From the NCBI GenBank assembly GCA_022495005.1, contig JAGYXB010001401.1, positions 124,001 to 188,000 on the forward strand: a DNA stretch of 64,000 nt, given 5' to 3'. The position numbers and the translations under genes are program-made. This DNA comes from Rhyacophila brunnea. Its lineage: Eukaryota > Arthropoda > Insecta > Trichoptera > Rhyacophilidae. The notes below the pieces were generated by a model, which was given only the letters and a program-made list of their open reading frames with translations, did not search any database and had not been told where the DNA came from. Every line of letters starts with the position of its first letter. Position 1 is the stretch's first letter. Shown here one piece after another: positions 23,417-35,309 of this stretch.

Positions 23417-24396
23417 CAGGGGCTGATCAAGGAAGCCTAGAGCGGTAAAAAATTCGGGGCCCCCAAATTCAAGTTAGAAAAAAAAGTTTTATGCATAGAA
23501 ACTCTCATTAATTTATTAACATAAAATATAACAAAGGTACCTAATAGAAATAAAATTTTTAAAAAAACATATTTTTTAAATAAATTTTCGTCTTGCTTTA
23601 ATTCTTGCAAATTCGTCAATTATTTTGACAGTGTCAATTCGGTTTAAATTTGTTTATGCTATATACAAAATGGCCATACCTACTATTTAATCTTTCCTCT
23701 CCTATAGTACTTCTCAAATATTTTTTTACACGCTTTAAAACAGAAAACGATCTTTCACCTGACGCAAGACATTTCTTTGGCGGCTCGATAGATGTCTGGT
23801 GTGGTTTTGATAGTGTACTTGTTTTCTTTAGGAAATATTGAAAAATTGTCAAATTCATCTTCAAAAGTACAAACATCAATGTCCTCTTTGTAAATATCCA
23901 TCAACTTTTTTATCGCGTCCTTTTTTCTTCCATTGATAGATTCCAATCAAAAAATATTCGAAAAGGCTCTATAACTATTTCATATTTTTGTGTTCTTTGC
24001 GATAGTTCTGCCTTGGTCTTATCACATATCAGATAAAATGAATTTACTTTGAAATCTTCTCTAGTTGTAAATTCATGTCCAACTTCTTTGTTTTCATCAA
24101 AAACATTTTTCTTTATTGTTGTCTGCGAGTTTGTCCATATTCATCATTAAAGGATAATCCTGATAAATCAGTTGCCTCTTTTTCAACTTTTTCATATTCT
24201 TCTGGGAAAATATTGATGAGATTTTATAATGACTTCAGTACGATAGATCCGTTCAATAGTTCGCATTCCACTGGTTAGTCGCGAGGCCATAATAAAGTAA
24301 ACGATGAGCTGCACCCAATTACAGAAATTATCAAAAAATTAACAGAAATTATCAAAATCCGTCTGTAAGACACACTTACAGCTAGACCCGCCCCTG
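23417..24396 (-). mobile_element. hAT transposon, 980 bp, with decayed transposase
   Basis: Left CAGGGGCTGATCAAGG; right, reversed, CAGGGGCGGGTCTAGC. A perfect 8-bp duplication AGCTTAAC flanks it (23409-23416 and 24397-24404). Internally it keeps the C-terminal part of a transposase, so it is a deletion derivative of an autonomous hAT. Confidence 0.9.
23634..24100 (-). pseudogene. hAT transposase C-terminus (dimerisation domain), broken
   Basis: The minus frame at 23634-23879 reads ASGERSFSVLKRVKKYLRS followed by TIGEERLNS. This is the hATC dimerisation signature (xCERxFSxLKxIKxxLRSTMxxERL) that closes hAT transposases, closest in style to those related to ZMYM1 proteins. Upstream pieces in other frames (IEPFRIFFDWN near 23940-24000; FYLICDKTKAELSQRTQKYE near 24000-24060) also fit such a protein but are separated by stops. 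The DDE catalytic core is not recognisable. It lies inside perfect hAT ends and an 8-bp duplication, which supports the assignment. Non-functional. Confidence 0.75.
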
Positions 24397-24404
24397 AGCT
24401 TAAC

Positions 24405-24899
24405 AGTCATAATTATTATTAGAATCGTTCGTGTCCATTTGTATCATCCGCGCTGTCTTGTCTTTTAGACGTGCCACATCGCAATATTAAAGCAAACATT
24501 CGATGACTCATATAGGTCCACCAATTTATGAGTGCCACAGGTTTTCAAGGGGTCACAGGTCTTTCACGTCGTAAAATGCCGAGAATAGTGGGACCAAGCT
24601 GTTGAGAAGGCTGTTTGACTGTCAAATCATCTCGATCTCGATCCTCAGTCATGAGGTCCTGATGACGAAAAAGAACAACTAATATGCCATTCACTTATGT
24701 AATTATGAGGTTTCCTATAAGCTTGTTTTAGAGCGTCTTCAGAAGAAATTTCTTCGTCATTTTCATTTTAATGTATTTTCCTTTTGACAGTTTCTCAAAC
24801 GAGTATTTTCCGACTAACTTTCTTCAAGACATGCTCGCCTTTTATTCTCTTGAAGCTCGTAGACCACTTCTGCTCTTAAGTATTTTTCCCTGCTCTCAC
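24405..24899. other. stretch upstream of a LINE 3' region, unassigned
   Basis: GC content is moderately higher than around it. An open minus frame of about 50 codons at 24543-24700 has no recognisable domain. It may be worn LINE sequence belonging with the 3' region that follows. Confidence 0.35.
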
Positions 24900-25275
24900 G
24901 TGGTATATTTATTTCCAATCCCGATATTCTGAAAAATTTGAATTTGTATGAAACCGTCAATTACATGCGTGGTCGAAGCTATGACCTATTTTGGGTGAAA
25001 GCTGTTTCCTGATGTCAGGCTCACCGGTCACGGTGTATATGTAGACATGTTTAGCGATGCATTATGTATTTTGTTTTTAAAATTCAATTTTATTGTTTAA
25101 TTTGTATTTTTCTTGAATTATTGTTTTTTTTAATTTTATTTCTTTTTTGCTTTATTCTTTTCTTTATTAAGATGATTTACCTATACTTTTTATTCTAAAT
25201 GTCATGTTGTGAACGTCTTAATTTAAAAATTTGTTATGTGCTCAATATGTCTTTTTTTCAATAAATAAATAATTT
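24900..25275 (+). repeat. LINE 3' region, copy Y
   Basis: Matches 12595-13430: TTTCCAATCCCGATATTCTG, a T-rich middle, then GTCATGTTGTGAACGTC, GTGCTCAATATG and an AATAAATAAATAA end. It lacks the two insertions found in copy X. Inferred to be a non-LTR retrotransposon 3' UTR. Confidence 0.5.
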
Positions 25276-25576
25276 ATATTTTTTTTCCGTTTCTGGGGGT
25301 GTCCGGACCCGAAAAACCCCCTTGTGTGCGCACCTGTGTATTACAATAAATTAATGCTTGCTAACCAAACGTTTACCTTGGACAATATATTTTCAAGAAG
25401 AAATATAATACTTATGCACAACAAATAAGTGAGAAAATTCAATGTTTTGTTTGTTGACTGAGACTTACGTGGACAAGTATTTTCGCTAAAATTAACGTAT
25501 TACCTACTAATATCCAGACGTCGCCAATTCATCAATCGACTATACACCCTATTTTAATACTAATCAAATTATTGCT

Positions 25577-25795
25577 ACTCATGGTGGCCGAGTTGGTACA
25601 ACTGCCGTATATGAAGCGGTGAGTAGTGGGCTTAATCACGTGGCTGAGTCGAAAAATCCATAATTACTTTTCAATGTGTGTTTAATCCATTGCAAGAACT
25701 TAGTATGCCAATAATGTTAGGCAAGTGGCTAACAACAATTCCTCGTAAAGGTATATTACATAAACCTCCACACTGTGGATGTCCATATGCTGCAT
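25577..25795 (+). repeat. SINE family A, copy 4, old
   Basis: Head CATGGTGGCCGAGTTGG; body AGTATGCCAATAATGTTAGG, CAAGTGGCTAACAACAATTC and CCTCCACACTGTGGATG. The B box and the 3' end have diverged, making this the most worn copy. Confidence 0.6.
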
Positions 25796-26581
25796 TTAGA
25801 TCTATAATGATAATTTAGTTTGGTTTTAATTCAGTGGCTTAAATTACAAAGAAGAAGGCCATTTATTGCGAAATTTTAAATACTTCATATAGCTTAGTTA
25901 TTGCCATAGTTATTCACATTATAACAGTTGAATAATATAGTACTTTAGACCAAACCCGAAATACATACTTCTTACTACTTGGATAAATGTATCCGTTGTA
26001 AAATTTCTGAATATTATATGAACTGTCGTTGCTAATGATGTAATTTATGACCAATTCTAATCTTCTTTTTGCCGACAGATATCTAAAAATTGCACATCTA
26101 ACAAGCTTGCACGTGGAGTGGGCAAGGTCAATTTTATTAACAAATTTACAGTTATTAATATTGATATTAATAATATTCCACTTTTATGTTATATTTCCAT
26201 AGTAGGTACTACTTTTATTATTCAAGTCCTACACCATACCACATTTGCTTCCATAGGAAGCATTAACGGGCGATTAGTATGCTTTTATTTTTAAGAGTAA
26301 TATCATATTCTTTAGCAGAATAACAGTTTGCAGTCTAGAATACTATTCCAAATATAAATGTAACCGAACATTATTTTCGTAACAGTTTTAATTAATACAT
26401 TAGAAGACGAACATTTTTAACGAACTACCAAAGCATTTTAAATTTGAATTTAGAATGGAGGAAATTATTTTAAAATTAGTGTTCTTATGCTTATTACAAA
26501 ATATATAGCATACGTGTTTTGATAATGGTGACCGTGGTGCATTGCAACATACAATCTATCTTCTTCTTATTGTGCCATTCC
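25796..26581. other. non-coding stretch, nothing recognised
   Basis: AT-rich, no repeat or coding signal. Confidence 0.45.
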
Positions 26582-27060
26582 CTAGCGGAGGTCGGCCACC
26601 ATCAAGGCAATCTTATCTTTGTCGTCTGCTACCCGGAACAGTTCAGTGGAGCTGCACTCGTTCCAATCACGGAGGTTCTTAAGCCACGAAATGCGGCGCC
26701 GTCCTCTGCTACGCTTCCCATTGATCTTTCCTTGAATGACAAGTTGGGGAATGCTGTATTTTTGTCCTCTCATAATGTGGCCGAGGTACTGTAGTTTCCT
26801 GGTTTTGATACTACGTAGAACTTCTCGGTCTTCCCCATTCGATTGAGAACTTCAACATTTGTCACCCGGTCAGTCCAAGGAATTTTGAGGATGCGTCTAT
26901 ATAGCCACATCTCGAAAGCTTCAAGTCTCCGTGACATCTCTTGGTTTAGCGTCCATACTTCCATACCATAGAAAAGAATTGAGAGAACATAACAACATAC
27001 CATGCGCAGTCTCAGACCTAGGTTAATATCTCGATTGCTAAGTAGGCGGTTCATTTTTAG
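26582..27060 (-). pseudogene. non-LTR retrotransposon C-terminus (RTE-like), frameshifted
   Basis: The minus frame 26770-27054 reads LRLRMVCCYVLSILFYGMEV, WTLNQ, EAFEMWLYRRILKIPWTDRV and TNVEVLNRMG. A frameshift near 26780 leads into 26582-26773 with MRGQKYSIPQLVIQGKINGK, RSRGRRRISWLKNLRDW. These are the post-RT conserved blocks of insect endonuclease-reverse-transcriptase elements (xxWLYRRxLxIxWTxxxTNxEVLxR; xxIxGKRxxGRRxxSWLxNLRxW). RT and endonuclease are missing, so it is a 5'-truncated, frameshifted relic. The RTE assignment is by resemblance. Confidence 0.8.
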
Positions 27061-27839
27061 ACATACAATCTATAACTACTATAAAACATAAAGTTTCTCT
27101 GGAATTTAAAGGCTATGAAATGGCATGCTCTAGTTCTAGAGCACTGGTTTTTTTTTTATTGAAAACTCCTTGGAAAATTTTAAGATCAACGCAAGAAAAA
27201 TGTAACGAATATGTGGTTTAATTCACGAGATATGAATATTTAAAGTTTCCCCCATACATTATCAATTAAAGATCCTTTAATAACCTATAACCTTGGTAAC
27301 AGAACAATAAAATTGTTTGAAGATATTATTTGATATTAAAAGTAGGTATATCGAGTTGAATTAGAATTCACTGATAATATTATTCTATTACAGGTGACGA
27401 TATTCTTGAAATTTCAGGAATCTATCTTATTCTGAAAACAAAGGAACTGGAAAATGTAAAGGCATTTTTAATTTGACAATCGAGAAAATGATAATAATAT
27501 AATATGATCGGCTTGATTCTTATCCTTGCGGGTGATTTTCGTTAAAATATTTCCATTTATTCTAAGAGCTAACGTGATTGACAAGATCGAAGTATGAATC
27601 AGGTTAGGATATCGCCCAAAATCCTTCGTTTAATACACTCCCAAATATTGTTGTGAGATTATCTTAAATTGTTAAGAAGGGGTGGTGGCTTTATCGATTG
27701 GATAAATTGGAAGGGCAAATTGGTGACTGATCATGGAGTGGTAGAAACTTTATTGTTGGTGACTTCAGATTTGTTTACACAAGTAGTACCTATACCGAAT
27801 CTTGATTTTGTCTAAATACTCAATAAAGCCATCATACGA
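27061..27839. other. non-coding stretch, nothing recognised
   Basis: No repeat copy or credible coding frame seen. Confidence 0.4.
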
Positions 27840-27899
27840 GGCCCAGTCAATCAATATATTTTCGCCAATTAACCAAAAAGATGTGTTTACATGTTATAC

Positions 27900-28030
27900 A
27901 AATCAAACATGCAGACTCTCATATATTATATTTAATCTTACAATGGAGACTGGTATCTTTCCGGAAAATGGAAGATGTCACCTACAGAGTCATCAGTGGA
28001 GAACTACAGGCCGGTAGGAGGTAACTACGG
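27900..28030 (+). pseudogene. non-LTR reverse transcriptase fragment
   Basis: One frame reads IFNLTMETGIFPEN; one base further, another continues WKMSPTESSVENYRPVG. Together they match the start of the RT domain in non-LTR elements (LFNxSLxxGxFPxxWKxxxVxPIxKxGxxxxxENYRPI). It is only about 130 bp and frameshifted. The clade cannot be told. Confidence 0.6.
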
Positions 28031-28805
28031 ACGGTTGATTAATTTAATCTCTCCAAAACTGAGTCATTTAAAATGAATAAACAGCAGATTAACCAACGGA
28101 AGCTTATCTAATGGTATTTATTGAGAATGTATTTGTTCTCATAATCACATGAATTCCAAGGTATAGGTTTAAGCGGTTTTAATTCCCGATTTTCCTTACT
28201 TTCGCCATACTAATAAGTAATAAGGTAAACCGTACAACATGACAAGCAATAACTTACGTCAATATCATGGTGTATAATCTAAAAACCTTCTGGCACATGA
28301 GAATAATCAAAAAAATAAGATAGTTTATTTCCAAGGCTGAAAGATTATCGATGGGGAAAAGAATTTAACCAAGTAAATGCAGAGTCAGAACCGCTAAAGT
28401 CTTGACACTCTGGAGAAGATAGCTAACAACACATTCATCGTTTTATTTTTCGTAAAGATATATGGAACAGTAAAAATACACATGGAAACTCCAACCCTTG
28501 AAAACCAACCGCTGTTTTATGAGATGAAAATGCAACGAAATCTATCACTGTATCGTGTCGCGCTATAACCACATTCAAATGGACATAAATCATTGGTGCT
28601 CTGGTTAAGACAGCTTGTGTCATCATGACATGACGTGTTTCAGCTATGGGCATACAGCATGTGATGTGATAATTTAGATATTCAATTAACATAATTTGTA
28701 TAACATTTATTTATTAGGTAGGTACGTACATGGTATTCATCACAAATAAAAATTATTATAAATAATTTGTCATATTGTGTGGTGAGCAAAGCCGACTTAA
28801 TTGAG
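28031..28805. other. non-coding stretch, nothing recognised
   Basis: An 85-codon minus frame at 28435-28692 shows no family features and is treated as chance. Confidence 0.4.
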
Positions 28806-29249
28806 TTAGCCTAGAGTCATAACATAACTAACATATTCCAAAAATCGAGTTTTGAGATAATAGCATAAAACCACCAGAGCACCGTGTTTTGTAATTAGAA
28901 TAAAAGTATTGACCTCTCTTGAATATTAATGAGTGAGTGAGTCGATTTACAATATTGTTTTCAAATATATACTAACCCCTAAGGCTGCAGACACCCAGTA
29001 CACTATGGAAAACAGAGCTCCCTGATTGGTTAAAAAATCCTTGGTGATAGAACTCACATTATTCATTGATAAATGTAAGTTACGACACCAATAGTCAACT
29101 TTGTCAACGATTTTCACATGGTTTAAAGTGACTTTTGATATCCAACTATTTTTATTTATGTAATACCTCTAGCTAGATACTAGAATCACTTGGTATATTA
29201 AACTCAAAAATGACAAAAATGCAAAATGTGAGTTATGACTCTAGGCTAG
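28806..29249. mobile_element. MITE with TAGCCTAGAGTCATAAC inverted ends
   Basis: The left end TTAGCCTAGAGTCATAAC (28806-28823) is repeated in reverse at 29232-29249 with one difference (17 of 18). No coding frame. The flanks give no clear duplication, so the superfamily is open. Confidence 0.65.
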
Positions 29250-29962
29250 TTTTATAGTGAAGAGTGTAAAGACCATATAGATACATCGTAAAGACCAACT
29301 GATAAATTTTAATTTTAAGTATCTTGAAATACCACCAAACAATCTTTGAACCTTTTAAAAGGGTTAACTTTGATTCAGATCATGAGTAATGTAATGCATT
29401 CTTTTCCCTTTATTCCCTCTACCCTCTACCCATCATCTACATTTATATCTCTTGTTAATCGACCCTTTCTGTTGACACATACTGAGAACATATACGCATG
29501 GATCTGAAGATAATATATTTGCCATCTTAAAATAGCCTTAACTGGATTAACGTCCAGACGATGTTTGTTTGATGTAGTTTTACAATACTGCTAACCAGAA
29601 ATACTATTATTATAATAGCACCTGTACATTTGCATGGATTTACTGCCAGCAATAGCGTGTAAATTAAACTATTGCAGGAATAACTTTACACACAAAAATA
29701 CTAATTGCCACGCCAATCTCATTTTTCAAGTGTTAGCATGACGCGTTTGTTGTTGTTGTTATTGTTGTTGTTGTTGTTGTTGCGTGTATGTTTTGTGAGT
29801 TGCGCGGTGTAGTTCGTATAGTTAGCCGCCACGGTCACCGCGATCGTTGTACCGCGCATGCGAATATGTCACTCAAGTTACAACTATTCAGAAACCGCTG
29901 AACGCTTTTGATCCATGCATGCAGAGTTGCAATTTGTATAATACAACGTGCTATTAGGTTGG
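29250..29962. other. non-coding stretch with a microsatellite
   Basis: Contains the GTT repeat listed below and, just after it, a GC-richer stretch (29783-29870) with several CpG. No gene recognised. Confidence 0.4.
29747..29782 (+). repeat. (GTT)n microsatellite
   Basis: About eleven GTT units with one ATT interruption. Confidence 0.95.
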
Positions 29963-30203
29963 TTAACGATGGCCAAGCAGCTTACCTGTCGGCTTATAAT
30001 GTCGTGAGTTCCAGGTTCGAATGCCAGGCCTAGCAAATACACATACTTATCATTTTTCAATTTGTGTTTTGAATCAGAGTATGGACCTAATATGTTAAGA
30101 AAGTGGCTAACATCCATTTCACGTAAAAACAAATATCTGTTAATACAAATCTCCACTCTGCGAAGGCCATATGATCCTATTAGGATTGGACATGGTCAAA
30201 AGA
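29963..30203 (+). repeat. SINE family A, copy 5
   Basis: Head with AACGATGGCCAAGCAGC and CGGCTTATAATGTCG, B box GGTTCGAATGCC, body GTATGGACCTAATATGTTA, then CTCCACTCTGCGAAGG, and the end GATTGGACATGGTCAAAAG followed by an AAG-type tail. Confidence 0.85.
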
Positions 30204-31831
30204 AGATTAGGTTGGTTTACGTTTACGTTTACACAGTGTTTTAACATATTAGTACAATTAATGTATGTTAACAAAATCATTTTCGGCGGACGAAACCGTT
30301 TCTGATTAGTATTCTTAGTTATTGTTGTTGTCTCCCTTACTGTTGAGGATTGTGACTCCTATCAAATATTATATCTATATCTCTCCAGCGATCCCTGCAT
30401 TCTGCCATCCACATTACTAAAGGTATTGAAAGACCCGTTGTGCCCTTTCATTTGGTTGACCCTCAATATGTCTGTTGACGATAAGCGTTCTAAATTATTT
30501 GTTTTCCCTTCTGGCCATGTTGGAAAATAACTGTAGAAATCTTCGGATACCTACACATATTTCATTGAGTAAATTTAATACTGTAGCTATAGTATTGTAC
30601 TTGAATCAATAAAGGTTTTAATTGTATCGCACACATTAATAATGTATTTACACAAATAATATGGGAATACATTTTGTATAAAAAAAAAAACATTTTTAGT
30701 TAAATGAGTTATTTTATATCATAACCACTCAATATAGAGAAAAGAGGCGCTGACTAGTCCTACTAGGTCAAGCTATGAATGTTTCTGTTGTTTTAAGATG
30801 GCTCTCACATCTAAACTCGCCCGTCTGCCGCACAGCCATAAATCAAACCTTCCAAGAACGGCGATCCGGTGTTGCATATGAAGACCGCGCAGATCTACCT
30901 AGCGACAGACACACGTAACCTTCGAAACGTATATAGATATTTAGATGCGGCGATCGGCGAGCCTGTATAGGAATGATCAATTCGTAGGTGTTTACATGCG
31001 ACCTGGCGTCTTCGACTCGGAGCCCGAGAAACATGCAACTTGTCGATTGCAGCAGCATATGTTTTTTTCAAAGTAAACAGTCGCATTCGACCAATCTGCG
31101 GAGTTCCATTTGGCAACGTGTGTTTTGTGAATAACGACGACGTCACATCGATGTATCCGACACGTTGCAGGCGAGCGAGCTTTGATGTGAGAGCAGGTTT
31201 AAACTTAGGTAGGTATGTATTTTCCATACTAAAATCGTTCTGCAATTTCTGTCAAGTGTTTTAATACGAACTCTATCGAACACTTTAAATTTAAAAAACC
31301 TCGAATTAAGGTAACCCTGGAGAAACGAAGTACGCTTTCGTATATCGGTGCCAAACAATATGTCACGATTACACATAAATTAATTTGCATATACCGCTGT
31401 GTAGGATATCAAAAATAATTAACGTCAATTCGCAAGAGTTCGAGTAAACATTCCGAAGACGTAGTATTACAGAATTTAAAAATATGTGTGAAAGTTTATA
31501 TACAAACCGAATAGTTGTAATATATTTCAGAGAACGTTACTGTTTGCAGTGTACAGGTATACAGTAATTTTTCAGCTGTTTTCTTTGCCTTCCCAAATAC
31601 AATTCGGTTGGGAAAACGGCGCCATATTGTTTATGTATTTATTTTTTAACGATGATATTTATTTTGTTGCATCGTATTCATACAACAATCTACGATCAAT
31701 TAGATAATACATGGGTATGTTAAAACCAAATACTAATTATTATATTGTAGCATTTACAAATCTCATGGTGCAATTAATGATTAATCATTTTATTATTAAG
31801 CAGTAAGCATGACGTACGTCGCTTATGACGA
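30204..31831. other. stretch without recognised gene; GC-richer core 30830-31260
   Basis: Most is AT-rich. Between about 30830 and 31260 GC and CpG rise and both strands carry overlapping open frames of 70-116 codons (largest 30895-31245, minus). None has a recognisable domain, and the two strands are open together, which is what base composition alone gives. It might be a CpG-bearing promoter or 5' exon of a host gene, but nothing proves it. Confidence 0.35.
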
Positions 31832-32285
31832 GTTCATACGTGGCGATTTTTGTCGTTCAACCCTCTGTTGAATGTTGAACCAGAAATCTAAAAGAATGTT
31901 CCTACATATCGATTTAAGTTGTCGTAATCAATATGGCGTCAAGTGAATTCGTTATTTCGTATGTATCTGTAAATTCTGATAATATTAGTGATGAACTAAA
32001 GAAAATATTAATGTTTTAAAAAAAAAAGTTTATAAACTAAAAGTGTCAAATATTGTGGGCAAGTCAAATCAAGTTTGACGTGCCGATGTGAGTTGTTATC
32101 CCCTTGGTTACTTGCCTAGGCAACCAGTTGACTCGAATGATGAATGTAGAACAACTAAAAGTAGAAAGAACCATATCTTCGCTCAATTCAATTTGCAAGT
32201 CTAATGGTTCCCATTTATCAAATTGACGTTGAACTGTTATTTATTTTAAAACCCAGTAGAATGACAAAAATCGCCACGCGAGAAC
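31832..32285. mobile_element. TIR element with CGTGGCGATTTTTGTC ends
   Basis: Left GTTCATACGTGGCGATTTTT; right, reversed, GTTCTCGCGTGGCGATTTTT. I count 22 matches in the first 26 positions, with CGTGGCGATTTTTGTC exact. A short frame from ATG at 31933 (MASSEFVISYVSVNSDN and on, 28 codons) may be the start of a lost transposon protein. No target duplication is evident. Confidence 0.65.
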
Positions 32286-32291
32286 GCGGCA

Positions 32292-32640
32292 TTTGTATAT
32301 TCCCTTCGATTGCGGCATATAGGCTTTAGCCTTTATCCCCTGCATCTACCTACTGGTGACAATCGAAGGTTTGGTGAATGACGATTCGATTTCATATGAA
32401 TGATTTGACCACGACATCAATAACTCACATTAATAATTACTCTTGCATGAAAAAAATCAAGTTAAGAAAAAATGAATTATTGATTTATTAACATAGCTGA
32501 AAGTTTATTTAATATAGAGGTGCTTACTTAAAGCATTCAGCTAATATGTGCTAACGTAGACATGTTACACTATTAATGTAAGAGAATAATCGCGGAAAGA
32601 CCATAAAATAAACCAATGGATAATAAATCATACAAGAGTA
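32292..32640. other. non-coding stretch, nothing recognised
   Basis: No repeat or coding signal. Confidence 0.4.
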
Positions 32641-32715
32641 TGCAATGAAATAGCAATGGGCCGGACATATTACTCAGCGAGTGGATATCTTTTGGACAAA
32701 TGCGGTTATTGAGAG
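32641..32715 (+). pseudogene. RTE-like C-terminal fragment, very short
   Basis: A plus frame reads WAGHITQRVDIFWTNAVIE. The minus-strand relic at 33777-34115 has WAGHIARRKDGRWTNAVIQ at the equivalent place, so the two derive from one type of LINE. Beyond about 32715 the frame is lost. Sequence to about 32940 may be worn continuation. Confidence 0.55.
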
Positions 32716-33275
32716 CTAAGGGATGCCCTCGAATAGTGGATCATCGGTGGCATAACCGCTTTAACATCCTTGAGGACACCGTCCAACCATCGAAGTTGTT
32801 AATCAATCTGCAATCTGGTCTGCTATTTAGGAAGATTATTATACTCCTCACCGGTTGGCCACTGTCCATTCTTGTTACATCGGCTGCCCACCAGAGCCTA
32901 CCAACTTTGGCAAATGCAGAGATATATTTTTCTAATGTGTAATAATATATTGTGTCCTGAGCAGCACGAGTTCAAATTATGCCATGATCAAAATTTTTAA
33001 TCTATACTGAATGATAAACCAATGTGTGTATTTGACATTTGTCCACCCCATAGCATAGGCTGCTTTTATCAAATCCAAGTATATATGACTAATTTAAGTC
33101 AATTTACTATAGTTTTATACATATAATATATACCTACTTCAGACCAGGCACAACTTACTAACCCTCATAACAATAATTGATAACACAAACCATGCACAAA
33201 AATATTAAAAATTCAGATGAATTATCAGATAGATAAAATTTACAGTTAGTTTAGAATTCTATATTTAATAAGAGG
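32716..33275. other. non-coding stretch, nothing firm
   Basis: The first 230 bp are GC-richer and may be degraded LINE DNA. The rest is AT-rich. The 80-codon plus frame at 32700-32942 is not a gene. Confidence 0.35.
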
Positions 33276-33735
33276 TATAGCGGCGTGTCTTCGAAAAGAG
33301 ACCCACAGATGGCGCGGCCCATTGACCGGACGCCGCAAGCGCTATGTACCTAGATTGATTAGGATTTAACTCTATGTTGACTCCGTAATTTATATCTCTC
33401 ACAGTCTTACAGCCAGTCAGCTTAGTATGATTATCTGACCCTTTTGATCATACAGGTCCTCTATTTTGAGACTAAGCACCTTACACTATCGAGATTCGTT
33501 TCTAGTGATAAGTTTGGTATCTAGTTGTCAAATGTGATACCTACCAGAACTGAACTAATCCTTTGGCAAGTTCATCTGGTTATTTGGTCGAGCGAGTCAT
33601 ATTATTTTGTAAGAGTCATATTAATCTGTTTTAGTGTACCGTTTGAAGTATATCTGTTATTATTGATTAAATCTCTGTGAACTCTGAATAAATACTAAAA
33701 CCCGAAGTGTTTCTATTTTATATAGGTAACTAAAA
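33276..33735 (+). repeat. possible solo LTR
   Basis: GC-richer start (AGACCCACAGATGGCGCGGC), AT-rich end with a polyadenylation signal AATAAA near 33688, then AAACCCGAAGTGTTTCTATT. The layout resembles an LTR without internal domain. I could not find matching target duplications or a second copy, so this is weak. Confidence 0.3.
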
Positions 33736-33769
33736 CATACTATAACTGGGCCCAAAGTGTTTGTATATT

Positions 33770-34115
33770 ATCATCATCATGAGCCGGGGTCAATCCACTG
33801 ATGGATGAAGGCCTCCCCAAGCTTCTTCCAACTCTCTCGATCCTGTGTCGTTCGCTGCCACGTATTTCCGCCGAACTTTACCAGTTCGTCAATCCAGCGG
33901 CTTTTAGGGCGACCCTGTGGCCGTTTTGTGCCCCTTGGGTACCACTGGATGACGGCATTTGTCCAGCGGCCGTCCTTTCGGCGAGCAATGTGCCCCGCCC
34001 ATCTCCATTTCAGCTGTTTGGCAACGTCTATTACATCGCGTACTCCTGTCTGCTTCCTAACCCATTCGCTTCTCTTACGGTCCTTTCGCGTGATGCCCAA
34101 CATACACCTCTTCAT
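33770..34115 (-). pseudogene. RTE-like non-LTR retrotransposon, C-terminal 112 residues and 3' tail
   Basis: The minus frame reads KRCMLGITRKDRKRSEWVRK, TGVRDVIDVAKQLKWRWAGH, IARRKDGRWTNAVIQWYPRG, RPQGRPKSRWIDEL and ends EAFIHQWIDPGS at a stop (33777-33779). These are the post-RT blocks widely seen in insect RTE-type endonuclease-reverse transcriptases (RMLGIxxRDxxRxxWIR; KWxWAGHIARxxDxRWT; GRPxxRWxDE). The frame is open throughout, so this insertion is younger than the other LINE scraps. A TCATCATCA run after the stop (an ATG repeat on the coding strand) fits an RTE tail. The 5' part is missing: similarity stops near 34120 in an AT repeat. Long plus-strand frames here are shadows. Confidence 0.85.
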
Positions 34116-35301
34116 GCCTCGCTGTGCGGCTTATATATTATAATATATATATAATATATATTATATATAAATAAAAACCATCATATAGAAATTATTAAGA
34201 CGTTTCTCTACGTATGCTCTCAATTCGAGGGCTTAGTGTCAAACAACACTATCTACAAAAGTGCAACTTTACAGGAGAGCCAAAAATCGTTATTTTAGAT
34301 TCTTGTAACTTAACAAGGGAAATGTTTGTTTAAAACCTAATGTTAATATTTTATAATTTATTGTGTATTATACATTTTTCTTGCTTATGATGATGTTAAA
34401 ATTTATAGGGATAGTTTTTGAAAAATATGAAAACAAGGGTAACTTATGTAGTTAGCGTTAAACTTTAATGACGATTTAATAAGAAATTATAAAAGATTGA
34501 CATAACGTTGTTTGACTATCATGTAGCCGTAAATGTAAAATAACGTTATCTCAAAAAAAAAAAAAAAAGCACTTTTTTGTAGATAACGTTGTCTGACTTT
34601 AAGCACTCGAATTAATCCACAGAAATAGGTCACGTTTAGGATAGAATTACAAATGATGGTGATTGGGGTGGAAAATGCTACCATTTTCTTCTCGTGTAAA
34701 CATAAAATATTCACATCGGTATACCATCTAATTTTAATACATATTCTATTTCTGTTACTTATATTCATTATAAACATTGTGCTTTTAATAATATATTGGC
34801 ATGTCTATAAATAATATTTTAACTAAATTTAATAGGTACACGTCTTAAATGTTTCAGCACGTTACGTGACGAAAGGGATTAAAGAAAATGTCGTGTTGGT
34901 ATTTTTTCCTTGTAATTATCTCGCTTGTTTTTCCATTCGTTATATTAATGTTATTATTAGACCGGATACCACAATGGCGTCGTAATATTTTCTTGATATT
35001 GAGGTTTATTGATGTTTTTCGAGGTGTTAGTGTTCCAATTTTTTACGTAAATTTACTTAATATGATTGAATTTAGGGACGTTGAGGAAAAACATTCTTAT
35101 ATGGAGGTGAAGCAATAACTCCATCTCAGAATGGTGTAAATACTGTAAATGTAATATAGTCCTATTTAGATCGCTCTGAGGATGGCTTTATAGCCCGAAA
35201 CACCTGTCAGCATAAATAACTTTAAAATAATTAAAAATTTTAGTTCACATCATGTATACACAATTTAATTCAACCTCACAAACAACTTAATTAAATTAGT
35301 A
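34116..35301. other. AT-rich non-coding stretch
   Basis: Starts with an AT-only run (34134-34170). ATAACGTT recurs near 34505, 34541 and 34583. A hydrophobic 76-codon plus frame at 34888-35118 is not credited. Confidence 0.45.
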
Positions 35302-35309
35302 TTATAAAC

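Noticed and set aside
30895..31245. 116-codon minus frame in the GC-richer island
   Set aside because: Frames on both strands are open over the same stretch, and the protein shows no motif. Kept only as a compositional observation.
33801..34154. Plus-strand frames of 112-117 codons
   Set aside because: They are antisense shadows of the LINE C-terminus at 33777-34115.
34888..35118. 76-codon hydrophobic plus frame, possible membrane protein
   Set aside because: Single-exon and T-rich codons make hydrophobic residues automatic. No family resemblance.
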